Assembly: GCF_020781835.1 (NCBI RefSeq)
Contig: NZ_JAJGNJ010000002.1
Location: 124,001-188,000, forward strand
Origin: Microbacterium testaceum
Lineage (GTDB): Bacteria; Actinomycetota; Actinomycetes; Actinomycetales; Microbacteriaceae
DNA length: 64,000 nt
Direction of reading: 5' to 3'
The position numbers were made by a program, and so were the translations under genes. This document shows, piece after piece, positions 37,074 to 48,124 of the stretch. The notes under the pieces were generated by a model. It was not told where the DNA came from and ran no database searches. It saw only the letters and a program-made list of their open reading frames with translations. How positions within the stretch are numbered: position 1 is the stretch's first letter; every line of letters starts with the position of its first letter.

Positions 37074-37802
37074 TCAGACGGCCGGCTCGGGCGGTGTCCC
37101 GGATGCCGGGCGGGGCAGCTCGCGAGCGACCTTCTTCTCGAGGTTCTCGACGGCTTCGTCGCTGAGCCAGATCAGGCCGTCCAGCTCCTGCCGTACGCGG
37201 CGATAGGCGACCTGCCTTTCGTTCGGCGTCGCGGCCTGGTCCACGGCGACGCCCAGCAGTTGCTGCGCGGTCTCGAGGCGTTTGCGTTCCTCGGGCGTGA
37301 ACGCGGCGGCCTTGACGCGCCGGGCATCCCGTTCGGCGAGCTCGAACGCCACCTCGTAGTCGGTCACCGCGTCGCGGTACTGCGTGAGGCGTTCGAGCGT
37401 CGGTGTCTCGCCCCGGGTGGGGCGCAGGTTGTCGGCGACCTTCTTCGCGCGCAGGAACGCCGCCGTGAGGGGCTGCCGTCCGTCGCTCATGGCCGGGTAC
37501 GAGATGAGCTTGGACACGTCGAGCTCGTACTCGAGCCAGCGGTGGGTGACGTCGTCGTGCCGCGCCTCGACGCGCGCGAGCTCGTCCGCCGTGGGGTCGG
37601 CGGCAGCGGCCGCGATCGGAGCGGGAGCGGATGCCGGCGCTCCGCCGCTCTGCGCGCGGAGAAGCTCGAGCTGCTCACGGTGACGACGACGGGCCGACAG
37701 TTCGCGCTGCTTGTTGACCGTGCCGATGGCCCCCATGGTCATGCCGAAGAGGGGGAAGACGAGCCACCAGTAGTGTCCGGCGAACTGGAGCAATTCGTTC
37801 AC
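37074..37802 (-). CDS. Membrane-anchored protein of unknown function, paralogue of the next gene
   Basis: Protein of 242 residues with one N-terminal membrane helix (YWWLVFPLFGMTMGAIGTV), a Pro/Ala linker and a helical cytoplasmic domain. Residues ~90-145 read WLEYELDVSKLISYPAMSDGRQPLTAAFLRAKKVADNLRPTRG and are shared, residue for residue at many positions, with the neighbouring protein encoded at 37812-38729. No known catalytic motif. Nine bases separate the two genes, suggesting one transcript. Confidence 0.75.
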   Translation of the reverse strand: MNELLQFAGHYWWLVFPLFGMTMGAIGTVNKQRELSARRRHREQLELLRAQSGGAPASAPAPIAAAAADPTADELARVEARHDDVTHRWLEYELDVSKLISYPAMSDGRQPLTAAFLRAKKVADNLRPTRGETPTLERLTQYRDAVTDYEVAFELAERDARRVKAAAFTPEERKRLETAQQLLGVAVDQAATPNERQVAYRRVRQELDGLIWLSDEAVENLEKKVARELPRPASGTPPEPAV

Positions 37803-37811
37803 GCCGCCACG

Positions 37812-38729
37812 CTACGCGTCCGGGTCGTTCTTCCGCGTCCGCTTCGCGTGACGCTCGTTCCAGGACTTGGATGCCGCACGTCCCATGTTCTCCACCGACC
37901 ACGCCAGCGCGCGCTGCGCCTGCTCGGCCCAGTCGGACGCCACGCGCCCCCACGCATCGGTCGGGTCGGCCTCGGGACGATCGTCCCGCCCACGACGGGC
38001 CGCGCGCTCGGCCCGGTCGAACGCGTGGTCGAGCGCTCGGACGGCGTCGCGATACGCCAGGAAGTCGGCCGGTTCGAGTCGTACCGACGTGGAGGCGGGG
38101 CGCAGCCATTGCGCGCGTTCCTGCGCGCGCAGGAACTCCGCCAGCAGCGGCGAGCGCGGATCGCTCATCGCGGGGAAGTCGATCGCCAGCGCCGGATCGG
38201 TCTCGTACGCCATCCAACGCACCAGGATGGCGTCGTGCTCGGCGAACAGGCGTGCGACCGGAAGAGGGGCGCTGCCGGCGCGGATCGCGGGCAGCATCGC
38301 CTTCGCCGCGCGCACGGCCGCGCGCCGGGCGCGGATCTCGGCCGACGCCGTACGCAGCTCGCGCTGGGCGGCGGTGAGTCGGGCCCTGGCCGACGCGACC
38401 ACATCGGACGAGACACGGGATGCCGCTCGCTCGGCCTGGGCGCGCATCACTTCGGCATCGGCGATCTTCACCTCGGCGCGCCCGCGGGTCACCGCGTGGC
38501 GCGCCGTCTGCAGGTCGAGGAGGGCGGCGTCGAGTTCGAGGCGTCGGGCCGCCGACTTACTCAGCGGGCGGTTCGCCCACGTCCGCGCGGCACGGTCGGT
38601 GGTCGACGCGCCCGCGGGGAGAGCGCGGCGTCGTGTGCTGCGCACGCCGATCCAGCCGACGGTGCCGGCACCGGCCGCCGCGGGGCCGATCCACCACCAG
38701 TCGACGAGCAACGCCAGCAGCGGTTCCAC
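37812..38729 (-). CDS. Membrane-anchored coiled-coil protein of unknown function
   Basis: Protein of 305 residues: membrane helix near residues 5-28 (LALLVDWWWIGPAAAGAGTVGWIGV), a long Ala/Arg-rich helix (residues ~60-150, likely coiled coil), then the domain WMAYETDPALAIDFPAMSDPRSPLLAEFLRAQERAQWLRP followed by FLAYRDAVRALDHAFDRAE. The last part is the same block found in the gene downstream. The short spacing (9 bp) and shared domain point to tandem duplication and possibly hetero-oligomers. Function not known. Confidence 0.75.
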   Translation of the reverse strand: MEPLLALLVDWWWIGPAAAGAGTVGWIGVRSTRRRALPAGASTTDRAARTWANRPLSKSAARRLELDAALLDLQTARHAVTRGRAEVKIADAEVMRAQAERAASRVSSDVVASARARLTAAQRELRTASAEIRARRAAVRAAKAMLPAIRAGSAPLPVARLFAEHDAILVRWMAYETDPALAIDFPAMSDPRSPLLAEFLRAQERAQWLRPASTSVRLEPADFLAYRDAVRALDHAFDRAERAARRGRDDRPEADPTDAWGRVASDWAEQAQRALAWSVENMGRAASKSWNERHAKRTRKNDPDA

Positions 38730-38790
38730 GACTTCATGCTACGTCGCGGGGCTGGCATCCCGCGGGGAGTTTCGCGCACGGTGTCCACAG

Positions 38791-38898
38791 CGTTGTGCTC
38801 CCGCGCCGTGTGGTCCGGCGCGGTGTGCTCCCGTGCCGTGTGGTCCGGTGCGGTGTGTTTCCGTGCGGTCTGGTCTGGTGCGGTGTGCTCCCGTGCGG
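38791..38898. repeat. 30-bp tandem repeat, 3.6 copies
   Basis: Units begin at 38791, 38821, 38851 and 38881 with an exact 30-bp period and a core TGTGCTCCCGTGCCGTGTGG. Copies differ at a few positions. The array sits in the 213-bp gap upstream of the 37812-38729 gene and downstream of the small gene at 38943-39080; no reading frame of protein character runs through it. Confidence 0.85.
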
Positions 38899-38942
38899 GC
38901 GCCCGGCGGCGACGAAGACGCCGCCTCAGCCGAACGGCGGCG

Positions 38943-39080
38943 TCAGCCGAACAGCAGCGTCAGCACCGTCGCGCCGCCGCCCGTGAGGATCAGCGCCGCG
39001 ATCACCACCCAGGCGGTGATCTTGACGCGGCGCTGACGGCGCGCATCGAAGCCCGCCATGTCGTCGTCGTGCTCGGTCAT
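38943..39080 (-). CDS. Small single-pass membrane protein
   Basis: Encodes 45 residues: an acidic start MTEHDDDMAG, a basic stretch DARRQRRVK, then one membrane helix ITAWVVIAALILTGGGATVLTLLFG. A GGAG ribosome-binding site lies 8 bases before the ATG. The charge pattern (basic just before the helix) predicts N-in. It is too short for domain assignment. Same strand as purL, whose stop is 41 bp upstream, so possible co-transcription. Confidence 0.65.
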   Translation of the reverse strand: MTEHDDDMAGFDARRQRRVKITAWVVIAALILTGGGATVLTLLFG

Positions 39081-39121
39081 GGCGCGACTCCTCTCGTGTG
39101 GCGGGGCGGAGGGCCCGCGGG

Positions 39122-41503
<2,382 letters not shown>

Positions 41504-41714
41504 GCGGCTGAGCTCCAAGAATCGCGGGGGCCGGAACGGGATCAGTCTAGTTGGGCGGGTGATCCCGGGTCGCCGCGGGGGTGCCTGGGGGTGTCGGCTG
41601 TGCCGTCCGGCGGAGTGTGTGGGTGACACGCCGGTTTCGGATGCCGCGGCGCGGGGTGTCGGCGACGAAGTCCGCGCGACGGCACGGGGCGACGCGGCGC
41701 GACAGCGCGACAGC

Positions 41715-41746
41715 ACGTCGGCGAGACAGTACGTCGGCGAGACAAC
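41715..41746. repeat. 16-bp direct repeat, two copies
   Basis: ACGTCGGCGAGACA followed by GT, then the same 14-mer followed by AC (41715-41730 and 41731-41746). It lies in the 284-bp gap between purL and the molybdopterin oxidoreductase gene. Short and of unknown meaning. Confidence 0.6.
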
Positions 41747-41787
41747 ACGGGGCGCGGCGGAGTGGCGGCCGTCCGCGTGCCGGCGGC

Positions 41788-44115
41788 TCAGGCCGCGGCG
41801 GTCTTCGCCACCCGCACGCGCAGGCTCTTCATCAGCGGCTGGTCGCTCTGCCGGCTGTAGTCGTCGGGGCCGAGGAGCACGTTCATCTCGGGGAAGTACC
41901 CGGCCGCGCTGCCGCGCGGGGTGTCGTATTCCAGCGCGCGGAACGCCGTCACGCTGCGCTCCGACCCGTCGCGCGAGGTCGCCACGATGTCGACGAGGTC
42001 GCCCTCGGCGATGCCGCGCTCCTTCATGTCTTTCCGGTTCATGAAGATGAGCTCGCGGATGTTGCGGACCCCGCGGTAGCGGTCGTCGGCCGAGTAGATC
42101 GTGGTGTTCCACTGGTCGTGCGAGCGCATGGTCTGCAGCACCAGCACGTCGGAATCGGCGGGGATGACGTCCGGGAGCTCGGCGGTCGAGAACTCCGCCT
42201 TGCCCGACGGCGTGCGGAAGTCGCGCTCGCGCGCGGGCTGCGGGATGCGGAAGCCCCAGTGCTGCCGCACGAGCTGGTTGAAGCCCTCGAAGCCCGGCAG
42301 CACCTTCGCCATGGTGTCGCGGATGCGGTCGTAGTCGCCGACGTACCACTCCCACGGCGTCTGCGAGTCGGGCATCGCCGCGCGGGCCATGCGCGCGATG
42401 ATCGCCGGCTCGCTGAGCAGGTGGGGTGACGCGGGTTTGCGCGACCCAAGCGAGAGCATCACCGAGCTCATGGCATCCTCGGTCGAGATCGACTGCGGAC
42501 CCGACTCCTGCTCGTCGCGCTCGGTACGGCCGAGGCAGGGGAGGATGAGCGCCGCCTTGCCGTGCGTGAGGTGGCTGCGGTTGAGCTTCGTGCTCACGTG
42601 CACCGTCAGCTCGCATCGGCTCATGCCCTCGGCCGTGAGCTTCGTGTCGGGGGCGGCCCGCACGAAGTTGCCGCCCATACCCACGAACACCTTCAGGTCG
42701 CCGCGGTGGAGGGCCGCGACGGTGTGGACGGTGTCGAGCCCGGGATCGCGGGGCGAGCGGATGCCGCACACCTCGTCGAGCTTCGCGAGCCACTCCTCCG
42801 TCGGCTTGTGATTGATGCCGCACGTGCGGTTGCCCTGGACGTTGCTGTGGCCGCGCACGGGCGACGGGCCCGTGCCGAGCCGACCGACGTTGCCGCGAAG
42901 GAGCAGCAGGTTGACGATCTCGCGGACCGTGTCGACGCCGTGCTCGTGCTGGCTGACGCCGAGGCACCAGCTGATGACCGTGCGCTCCGACGCGAGGTAG
43001 ATGGCGGCAGCGGCGCGGATCTCTGTCTCGCTGAGGCCCGCCTGCGTGACGAGGTCGTCCCAGGCGGTGGCCTCGACGAGGGCGCGGTACGCCTCGAAAT
43101 CGTGCGTGTAGCCCTCGAGGAACGCGCGGTCCAGCACCGTAGGGTCGGCCTCGGCCGCCTCGAACACGACCTTGGACATGCCGCGGATGAGCGCCAGATC
43201 GCCGCCCGGACGCACCTGGAGGTTCAGCGTGCTCGTCGGGTGGTCGTGGAAGGTCGCCATGTCGACGATCTCGTGCGGCACGATCGTGCGGGTCGCCGCG
43301 ACCTCGCGCAGCGGGTTCACGTGGACGACCTGCGCTCCCCGCTCGACCGCCTCGGCGAGGCTCGTGAGCATGCGCGGGGCGTTCGAGGCCGCGTTGACAC
43401 CCAGGACGAACAGCGCGTCGCAGTTCTGCCAGTCCTCGAGGTCGGCCGTGCCCTTGCCGGTGGCGAGGGATGCCGTGAGCCCGCGTCCCGAACCTTCGTG
43501 GCACATGTTCGAGCAGTCGGGGAGGTTGTTCGTGCCGAGCTCGCGCGCGAACAGCTGGTAGAGGAACGAGGCCTCGTTGCTGAGGCGTCCCGAGGTGTAG
43601 AACGCCGCCTGGTCGGGGCTGTCGAGCCCCTGAAGGTGCTCGGCGATGAGGCGGAACGCGTCGTTCCACGAGATCGGCACGTAGTGATCGGTCGCGGCGT
43701 CGTACGCCATCGGACCGACGAGTCGTCCGGCATCCTCGAGGGCGAAGTCGGTCCAGCCGGCGAGCTCGGAGACGGAGTGCTCGGCGAAGAAGTCCTTGCC
43801 CACGCGCTTGTGCGTCATCTCCCACGTGACGTGCTTGATGCCGTTCTCGCAGATGTCGAGCGCGACGCCCTTGTCGTCGGGCCACGCGCAGCCGGGACAG
43901 TCGAAGCCGCTCTTCGGGTGGTTCATCGTGAACATCGCCTTGGTGCCGGCGACCGGCTGCCGCTGCTCCAGCAGCACCTTCCCGACCGTGAGGGCCGCAC
44001 CCCATCCGGCGGCCGGATGCGCGTACTCCCCGGTGCTCGACCAGTCGCCCGTGACAGCGGGCCCGAGGCCCCCCTGACGCGGTGCGTCCTTCATCAGCCC
44101 GAACGCGTCACCCAT
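41788..44115 (-). CDS. FdhF/YdeP-family molybdopterin oxidoreductase
   Basis: Molybdenum enzyme of 775 residues related to formate dehydrogenase alpha subunits, closest in layout to E. coli YdeP. Cys residues in [11 protein letters not shown] and ICENGIKH may hold an iron-sulfur cluster. Pterin-binding regions include [69 protein letters not shown] and a C-terminal molydopterin dinucleotide domain ([13 protein letters not shown]). GGAGGGG six bases before ATG 44115 fixes the start. FdhD is encoded 60 bp upstream on the same strand. True substrate unknown; formate or acid-stress function is suggested by relatives. Confidence 0.92.
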   Translation of the reverse strand: MGDAFGLMKDAPRQGGLGPAVTGDWSSTGEYAHPAAGWGAALTVGKVLLEQRQPVAGTKAMFTMNHPKSGFDCPGCAWPDDKGVALDICENGIKHVTWEMTHKRVGKDFFAEHSVSELAGWTDFALEDAGRLVGPMAYDAATDHYVPISWNDAFRLIAEHLQGLDSPDQAAFYTSGRLSNEASFLYQLFARELGTNNLPDCSNMCHEGSGRGLTASLATGKGTADLEDWQNCDALFVLGVNAASNAPRMLTSLAEAVERGAQVVHVNPLREVAATRTIVPHEIVDMATFHDHPTSTLNLQVRPGGDLALIRGMSKVVFEAAEADPTVLDRAFLEGYTHDFEAYRALVEATAWDDLVTQAGLSETEIRAAAAIYLASERTVISWCLGVSQHEHGVDTVREIVNLLLLRGNVGRLGTGPSPVRGHSNVQGNRTCGINHKPTEEWLAKLDEVCGIRSPRDPGLDTVHTVAALHRGDLKVFVGMGGNFVRAAPDTKLTAEGMSRCELTVHVSTKLNRSHLTHGKAALILPCLGRTERDEQESGPQSISTEDAMSSVMLSLGSRKPASPHLLSEPAIIARMARAAMPDSQTPWEWYVGDYDRIRDTMAKVLPGFEGFNQLVRQHWGFRIPQPARERDFRTPSGKAEFSTAELPDVIPADSDVLVLQTMRSHDQWNTTIYSADDRYRGVRNIRELIFMNRKDMKERGIAEGDLVDIVATSRDGSERSVTAFRALEYDTPRGSAAGYFPEMNVLLGPDDYSRQSDQPLMKSLRVRVAKTAAA

Positions 44116-44175
44116 GTGCACCCCTCCGATGGTTCGGCGCCGAGACGGTGGCATCCACACACCGTGCGCCCTCGG

Positions 44176-45054
44176 TCAGCGTACGCCCGAGGTCTCGGCG
44201 AGCGCGGGGGTTGTGGACGGAATGAGGATGCGATCCGGACGTGTGTAGAGGTTCATGCTGCCGCCGCGGACGAACCCGGCGACCGTCAGCCCGGCGCGTT
44301 CGGCCAGCTCGATCGCGAGCGACGACGGCGCCGACACGGCGGACAGGACCGGGACGCCGGCCATCACGGCCTTCTGCACGAGCTCGAAGCTCACGCGACC
44401 CGAGACCTGCAGCACGGTTCCGCGCAGGGGCAGCCGGTCGTGCAGCAGCGCCCAACCGACGACCTTGTCGACGGCGTTGTGGCGACCGACGTCCTCGCGC
44501 ACGACGAGCATCTCGCCCGACGCGACGTCGAAGAGCGCGGCACCGTGAAGCCCGCCGGTCTTGTCGAACATCTTCTGCTCCGCGCGGAGCCGGTCCGGGA
44601 AACCCGCGAGGTCGACGGCCTCGACCCGGATGCCGTCCGCCGACACGTCGTACGACGACACCTTCTCCACGGCCTCGATGGAGGCCGTGCCGCACACGCC
44701 GCAGGAACTGGTCGTGTAGAAGTTGCGTGCGATGTCGGGGGAGGGGGGTGTCACGTCGGGGGAGAGCGTGAGGTCGAGGACGTTGTAGGTGTTGCCGTCG
44801 GCGCCGCCCGTCCCCGGTCCGCCGCAGTGGATCGCGCGGGCGAACTGATCGCCGCGGTGGATCACGCCCTCCGACACCAGGAATCCCGCCGCGAGCTCCA
44901 CATCGTGTCCGGGTGTGCGCATCGTCACGGCCAGCGGCGAGCCGGCCACGCGGATCTCGAGCGGCTCCTCGACGGCCACGGCATCCGGTCGCTGGCGGTA
45001 CACCCCGTCGAGAGTGAGGCGGGTGACGCGGCGCGAAGCGGTGAGGCGGCCCAC
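44176..45054 (-). CDS. fdhD: Sulfurtransferase/chaperone FdhD for formate dehydrogenase
   Basis: Protein of 292 residues that passes sulfur from a cysteine desulfurase to the molybdenum cofactor of formate dehydrogenase. The catalytic pair is in TTSSCGVCGTASIEA (CxxC). Other conserved parts: EEPLEIRVAGSPLAVTMRTPGHDVELAAGFL, TGGLHGAALFD, VVREDVGRHNAVDKVVGWAL and SGRVSFELVQKAVMAGVP. It precedes the FdhF/YdeP-like gene it most likely serves. Divergent from the copper-related membrane protein gene. Confidence 0.96.
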   Translation of the reverse strand: MGRLTASRRVTRLTLDGVYRQRPDAVAVEEPLEIRVAGSPLAVTMRTPGHDVELAAGFLVSEGVIHRGDQFARAIHCGGPGTGGADGNTYNVLDLTLSPDVTPPSPDIARNFYTTSSCGVCGTASIEAVEKVSSYDVSADGIRVEAVDLAGFPDRLRAEQKMFDKTGGLHGAALFDVASGEMLVVREDVGRHNAVDKVVGWALLHDRLPLRGTVLQVSGRVSFELVQKAVMAGVPVLSAVSAPSSLAIELAERAGLTVAGFVRGGSMNLYTRPDRILIPSTTPALAETSGVR

Positions 45055-45173
45055 GTCAGGACCGATCGCTCGAGCTGGACATGGGTCGAGCGTACGCCCG
45101 GGCGGCGCGGCGAGGCCGGTGTCGGCACCGTGTGGTGGAATGGCTCGGAACGGATGCCGTGCGGAGGAGGACC

Positions 45174-45776
45174 ATGTCGGCGAGGGCGGGGCGCGCGCGC
45201 CGCGCGGGACGCGGGGTCTCCGCGGCCGTGCTCGCGACGTTCGTCGCGACGCTGTCGCACTCCGTCGCCGCCGGTGACCTGCCCGCGATGCTGAACGTCG
45301 TGCTCGCGCTGAGCCTCGCGTCGCCGCTGTGCATCGCGCTCGTGGGTCGCACCGCCTCGTGGTGGCGTCTGACCGCCGCGATCGCGACCAGCCAGATGTT
45401 GTTCCACTCGCTGCTGGCGCTGGATCTCAGCGGGTCCCGCGGCACGGCGACCGCCGCGTCGCACCACGGCGGCACGGTCGCGCTCGCCGAGGTCGCGGCA
45501 TCCGGGCACGCCCACGCGCTCACCGGCACCGAGTCGCCCTGGATGTGGGCCGCGCACGCGTTCGCCGCGGCGATCACCGTGCTGGCGCTCGGTTCGGGAG
45601 AGCGTGCGCTGCGTGCCGTCGCGGGGCTGTTGTCGGACACGTTCCGCGCTCTGGTCCCGGTCTCGGCGCCGCGTCCTCTCGCGGTACCGCGGGTGCGTCC
45701 GGAGACGCCGCTGCTGACGGCGTGCATGACCGTGCTGTCGGGGATGAGGCATCGGGGTCCGCCGCTTCCGGCGTAG
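45174..45776 (+). CDS. Membrane protein with His-rich loop, in a copper-associated locus
   Basis: Protein of 200 residues not assignable to a named family. It has four or five hydrophobic helices (VSAAVLATFVATLSHSVAAG, LNVVLALSLASPLCIALVG, LTAAIATSQMLFHSLLAL, WMWAAHAFAAAITVLALG). A loop between helices 3 and 4 contains several His (ASHHGG, SGHAHAL). GGAGGAGG before ATG 45174 sets the start. It precedes YcnI and CopC genes on the same strand with a 71-bp gap. The neighbours and His residues suggest metal (copper) handling, which is inference. Confidence 0.7.
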   Translation: MSARAGRARRAGRGVSAAVLATFVATLSHSVAAGDLPAMLNVVLALSLASPLCIALVGRTASWWRLTAAIATSQMLFHSLLALDLSGSRGTATAASHHGGTVALAEVAASGHAHALTGTESPWMWAAHAFAAAITVLALGSGERALRAVAGLLSDTFRALVPVSAPRPLAVPRVRPETPLLTACMTVLSGMRHRGPPLPA

Positions 45777-45847
45777 TCCCTCCTCTCTCTCATCCTCCGC
45801 GCTTCGGCGTGCGATCACGCCTGCGCATTTCGCAGAAAGCAGCATTC

Positions 45848-46582
45848 ATGTCCCGTACCCTTTCGCGCGCCCTCGTGGGCGCCGCCGCCGGCCTCGCCCT
45901 CGTGCTGGGCGTTCCCCTCGCGGCATCCGCACATGTCACCGTCAACCCGAACACCGCCACCCCGGGCAGCTATGCCACGGTGAACTTCCGGGTGCCCACC
46001 GAGTCGGAGACGGCTTCGACCGTGAAGCTCGAGGTGACGCTCCCGACCGACACTCCGCTGACGGCCGTGCTCGTGCAGCCCGTGCCCGGATGGACGGCGA
46101 CCGTCGAGAAGGGCGCTCTCCCGACGCCCGTCGAGGTCGACGGCAACACCATCAGCGACGCACCGTTGAAGATCGTCTGGCAGGCCGACCCCGGCGTGGG
46201 CATCGGTCAGGACCAGTTCCAGATCTTCTCGGCCGTGCTCGGGCCGGTGCCCGACACGGGCCACGTCGTCCTTCCCGCCGTGCAGACGTACTCCGACGGC
46301 GAGGTCGTGAACTGGGCCGCGACTCCCGACGAGGTCGCCGCCGACGACACGCTCGAGCCCGCCCCCGTGCTGTACATCAACGACGCACCCCCGGCCTCGG
46401 GCCACGACGCCTCGCACGACGCCACGGCGACGGCCGACGATGACCACGCCACGTCGGAGACGCCTGCCGCGGACGGTTCCGCCGGCGTCGCTCTGGGGCT
46501 GAGCATCGCGGCGCTCGTCCTCGGCGCAGGCGGCGCCGTACTCGGCGCGCTGGCGTTCGCCCGTCGTCCGAAGAAGGCCTGA
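45848..46582 (+). CDS. YcnI-family (DUF1775) copper-associated membrane protein
   Basis: Protein of 244 residues: signal peptide MSRTLSRALVGAAAGLALVLGVPLAASAHV, in which the first mature residue after cleavage is probably the conserved His of AHVTVNP. A beta-rich DUF1775 domain follows (TPGSYATVNFRVPTESETASTVKLEVTLP, GWTATVE, IVWQADPGVGIGQDQFQIFSAVLGPVP). A His/Asp-rich linker (SGHDASHDATATADDDHATS) and a C-terminal membrane helix complete it. Bacillus YcnI binds Cu(II) through the N-terminal His. Two bases separate it from the copC gene. Confidence 0.92.
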   Translation: MSRTLSRALVGAAAGLALVLGVPLAASAHVTVNPNTATPGSYATVNFRVPTESETASTVKLEVTLPTDTPLTAVLVQPVPGWTATVEKGALPTPVEVDGNTISDAPLKIVWQADPGVGIGQDQFQIFSAVLGPVPDTGHVVLPAVQTYSDGEVVNWAATPDEVAADDTLEPAPVLYINDAPPASGHDASHDATATADDDHATSETPAADGSAGVALGLSIAALVLGAGGAVLGALAFARRPKKA

Positions 46583-46584
46583 CC

Positions 46585-47202
46585 GTGCGCGCGCTCACGG
46601 CGTCCCCGCGCCGTCCCCGCTTTCGCGGCGCGATGGCCGGGGTCGTCGTCGCGGCCGCCGTGGGCGCCGCGTTCGGCGGGGCGCCCGCCGCGTCGGCGCA
46701 CGACAGTCTCGTCTCGGCGACACCTTCGTCGGAGGAGACCGTGTCGACGGCATCCGAGGTGGTCCTGACCTTCAGCGCCAACCTCCTCGGGACCGACGGC
46801 GGCAACGAGGTGATCGTGGTCGGGCCCGACTCCCGGCACTACGAGACCGACTGCACCGCGCTGGCCGGTCCGACCCTCACCACCCCGGTGCGGCTCGGAC
46901 CCGCGGGCGACTACCAGGTCACCTGGCGTGCGGTGTCGTCCGACGGGCACCCGGTGTCGGGCACGTACGCGTTCGCCTACGCCCCCGCGGCGGGGGAGTC
47001 CGTGGCGGAGGGAGCCGCGACCTCGCCGTGCGCGTCGGTCGCGGCTCAGCAGGAGTCGGCTCCGGATGCCACGGCCCCCGCGGCTGCGCCCTCGGGTCTG
47101 GTCATCGGACTTTCGGTCGGTGGCCTCGCCGTCATCGTGGTGGGTGTCGTCGTGGTGCTGCTCGTGCGTCCGCGCCGGAAGGACGAGCCGGACGACGAGT
47201 GA
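46585..47202 (+). CDS. copC: CopC-domain copper-binding protein
   Basis: Secreted, membrane-tethered CopC protein of 205 residues. The signal peptide ends in ASAHDSLVSATPS, giving the N-terminal His ligand. The beta-barrel carries SSDGHPVSGTYAFAYAP, with Asp and His that complete the Cu(II) site. A C-terminal membrane helix (GLVIGLSVGGLAVIVVGVVVVLLV) anchors it. Lacks a fused CopD. GTG start 2 bases after the YcnI stop. With the CsoR operon at the window start, it is the second copper locus in the window. Confidence 0.93.
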   Translation: MRALTASPRRPRFRGAMAGVVVAAAVGAAFGGAPAASAHDSLVSATPSSEETVSTASEVVLTFSANLLGTDGGNEVIVVGPDSRHYETDCTALAGPTLTTPVRLGPAGDYQVTWRAVSSDGHPVSGTYAFAYAPAAGESVAEGAATSPCASVAAQQESAPDATAPAAAPSGLVIGLSVGGLAVIVVGVVVVLLVRPRRKDEPDDE

Positions 47203-47251
47203 CACCGGTGGGGAGGGGCCCTTCGGCTCCTCCCCACCTGCTTCCGATTGG

Positions 47252-47541
47252 GGTGTCGGGTGCGCACAGCTCCTGCGGATGGGTGCGCGACCGGCGGCTT
47301 GCTGCGACCGGTGTCGGTTGTGCAGGAGTTGTGCGCGGTGTGCGGGTCGGGGTGTCCGGTGCGCACAGCTCTGCGGGTGTGTGCATGGCGGGTGGCTTGC
47401 TGCGACCAGTGCGGGTTGTGCCGGAGTTGTGCGCGGTGTGCGGGTCGGGGCGTCCGCTGCGCACAGCTCCTGCAGATCCGTGCGCGAGCGGCGGCTGGCT
47501 TCGACCGGTGCCGGTTGTGCAGGAGTTGTGCGCGGCCCGTG
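47252..47541. repeat. Three diverged ~98-bp units, each with an internal inverted repeat
   Basis: Units start near 47252, 47351 and 47449 (period 98-99). In unit 1, GCGCACAGCTCCTGC (47262-47276) pairs with GCAGGAGTTGTGCGC (47322-47336) with one G-U-type mismatch; units 2 and 3 keep the two halves with extra changes. The whole gap from copC to the DUF1990 gene (47203-47587, 385 bp) is otherwise free of genes. Not a CRISPR: no short constant repeat with variable spacers. Confidence 0.8.
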
Positions 47542-47587
47542 GGCCGTCAGCGGGTCGGGGAGTCCAGCGTCCCGAGGTAGCGGTGGG

Positions 47588-48034
47588 TCATGCGGCGCTG
47601 GACAGCCGATTCACGGGCCACGCGAGACGCGTGAACCACCGACCCGGACGCGAGAACGCCGTGATCGTGAACGTCAGCTCTCCCGTCGGTGCCAGGGTCA
47701 GCTCGAACCGCTCCTCACCGCTCTCCGGGTGTCCCGGCAGCGAACCGTACGCGAAGCCCGCATGCTCGTCGTCCCGCTCGGCCCAGACGACCAGACACGG
47801 GATGCGGAATGGTCCGAGCCGCATGTCGATGCGCGTTCCGATGCGCAGGGGCGTCTCGGACATCCGGACGGTGGCGCCGGCGCGACGCTGCACGGCACCG
47901 CGCAGGAGCGCATCCGCCGCCTGCTCGAACGCGACGCGACCCCGGCCGATCACGCGTTCCGCGCGCACGTGGTGATATCCCGGCGGCAGAACCCCCGCCG
48001 TCGCGCCGATCTCCGGGTAGGTCAGGTCGCTCAT
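47588..48034 (-). CDS. DUF1990 family protein
   Basis: Protein of 148 residues of the DUF1990 (SRPBCC-like, UPF0548-type) family: LTYPEIGATAGVLPPGYHHVRAERVIGRGRVAFEQAADALLRG near the start, then CLVVWAERDDEHAGFAYGSLPGHPESGEERFELTL and the C-terminal ITAFSRPGRWFTRLAWPVNR. Function unknown. Start ATG 48034. It faces away from moeA, divergent by about 90 bp. Confidence 0.85.
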   Translation of the reverse strand: MSDLTYPEIGATAGVLPPGYHHVRAERVIGRGRVAFEQAADALLRGAVQRRAGATVRMSETPLRIGTRIDMRLGPFRIPCLVVWAERDDEHAGFAYGSLPGHPESGEERFELTLAPTGELTFTITAFSRPGRWFTRLAWPVNRLSSAA

Positions 48035-48124
48035 GCCGCACACGGTACTCGCGGGCGGTCGGTGCGGGAGAGGCTTGCACGGGCGGGACCCGACCGGATG
48101 CCGCGACCCGCCTACGCTGAGGGA

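Noticed and set aside
41504..41787. A small gene in the gap between purL and the molybdopterin oxidoreductase
   Set aside because: Frames across it are low-complexity and Arg/Gly-rich, lack a ribosome-binding site and show no domain.
47252..47541. Possible CRISPR array
   Set aside because: Units are ~98 bp and similar throughout; there is no short constant repeat separated by unique spacers, and no cas gene is nearby.
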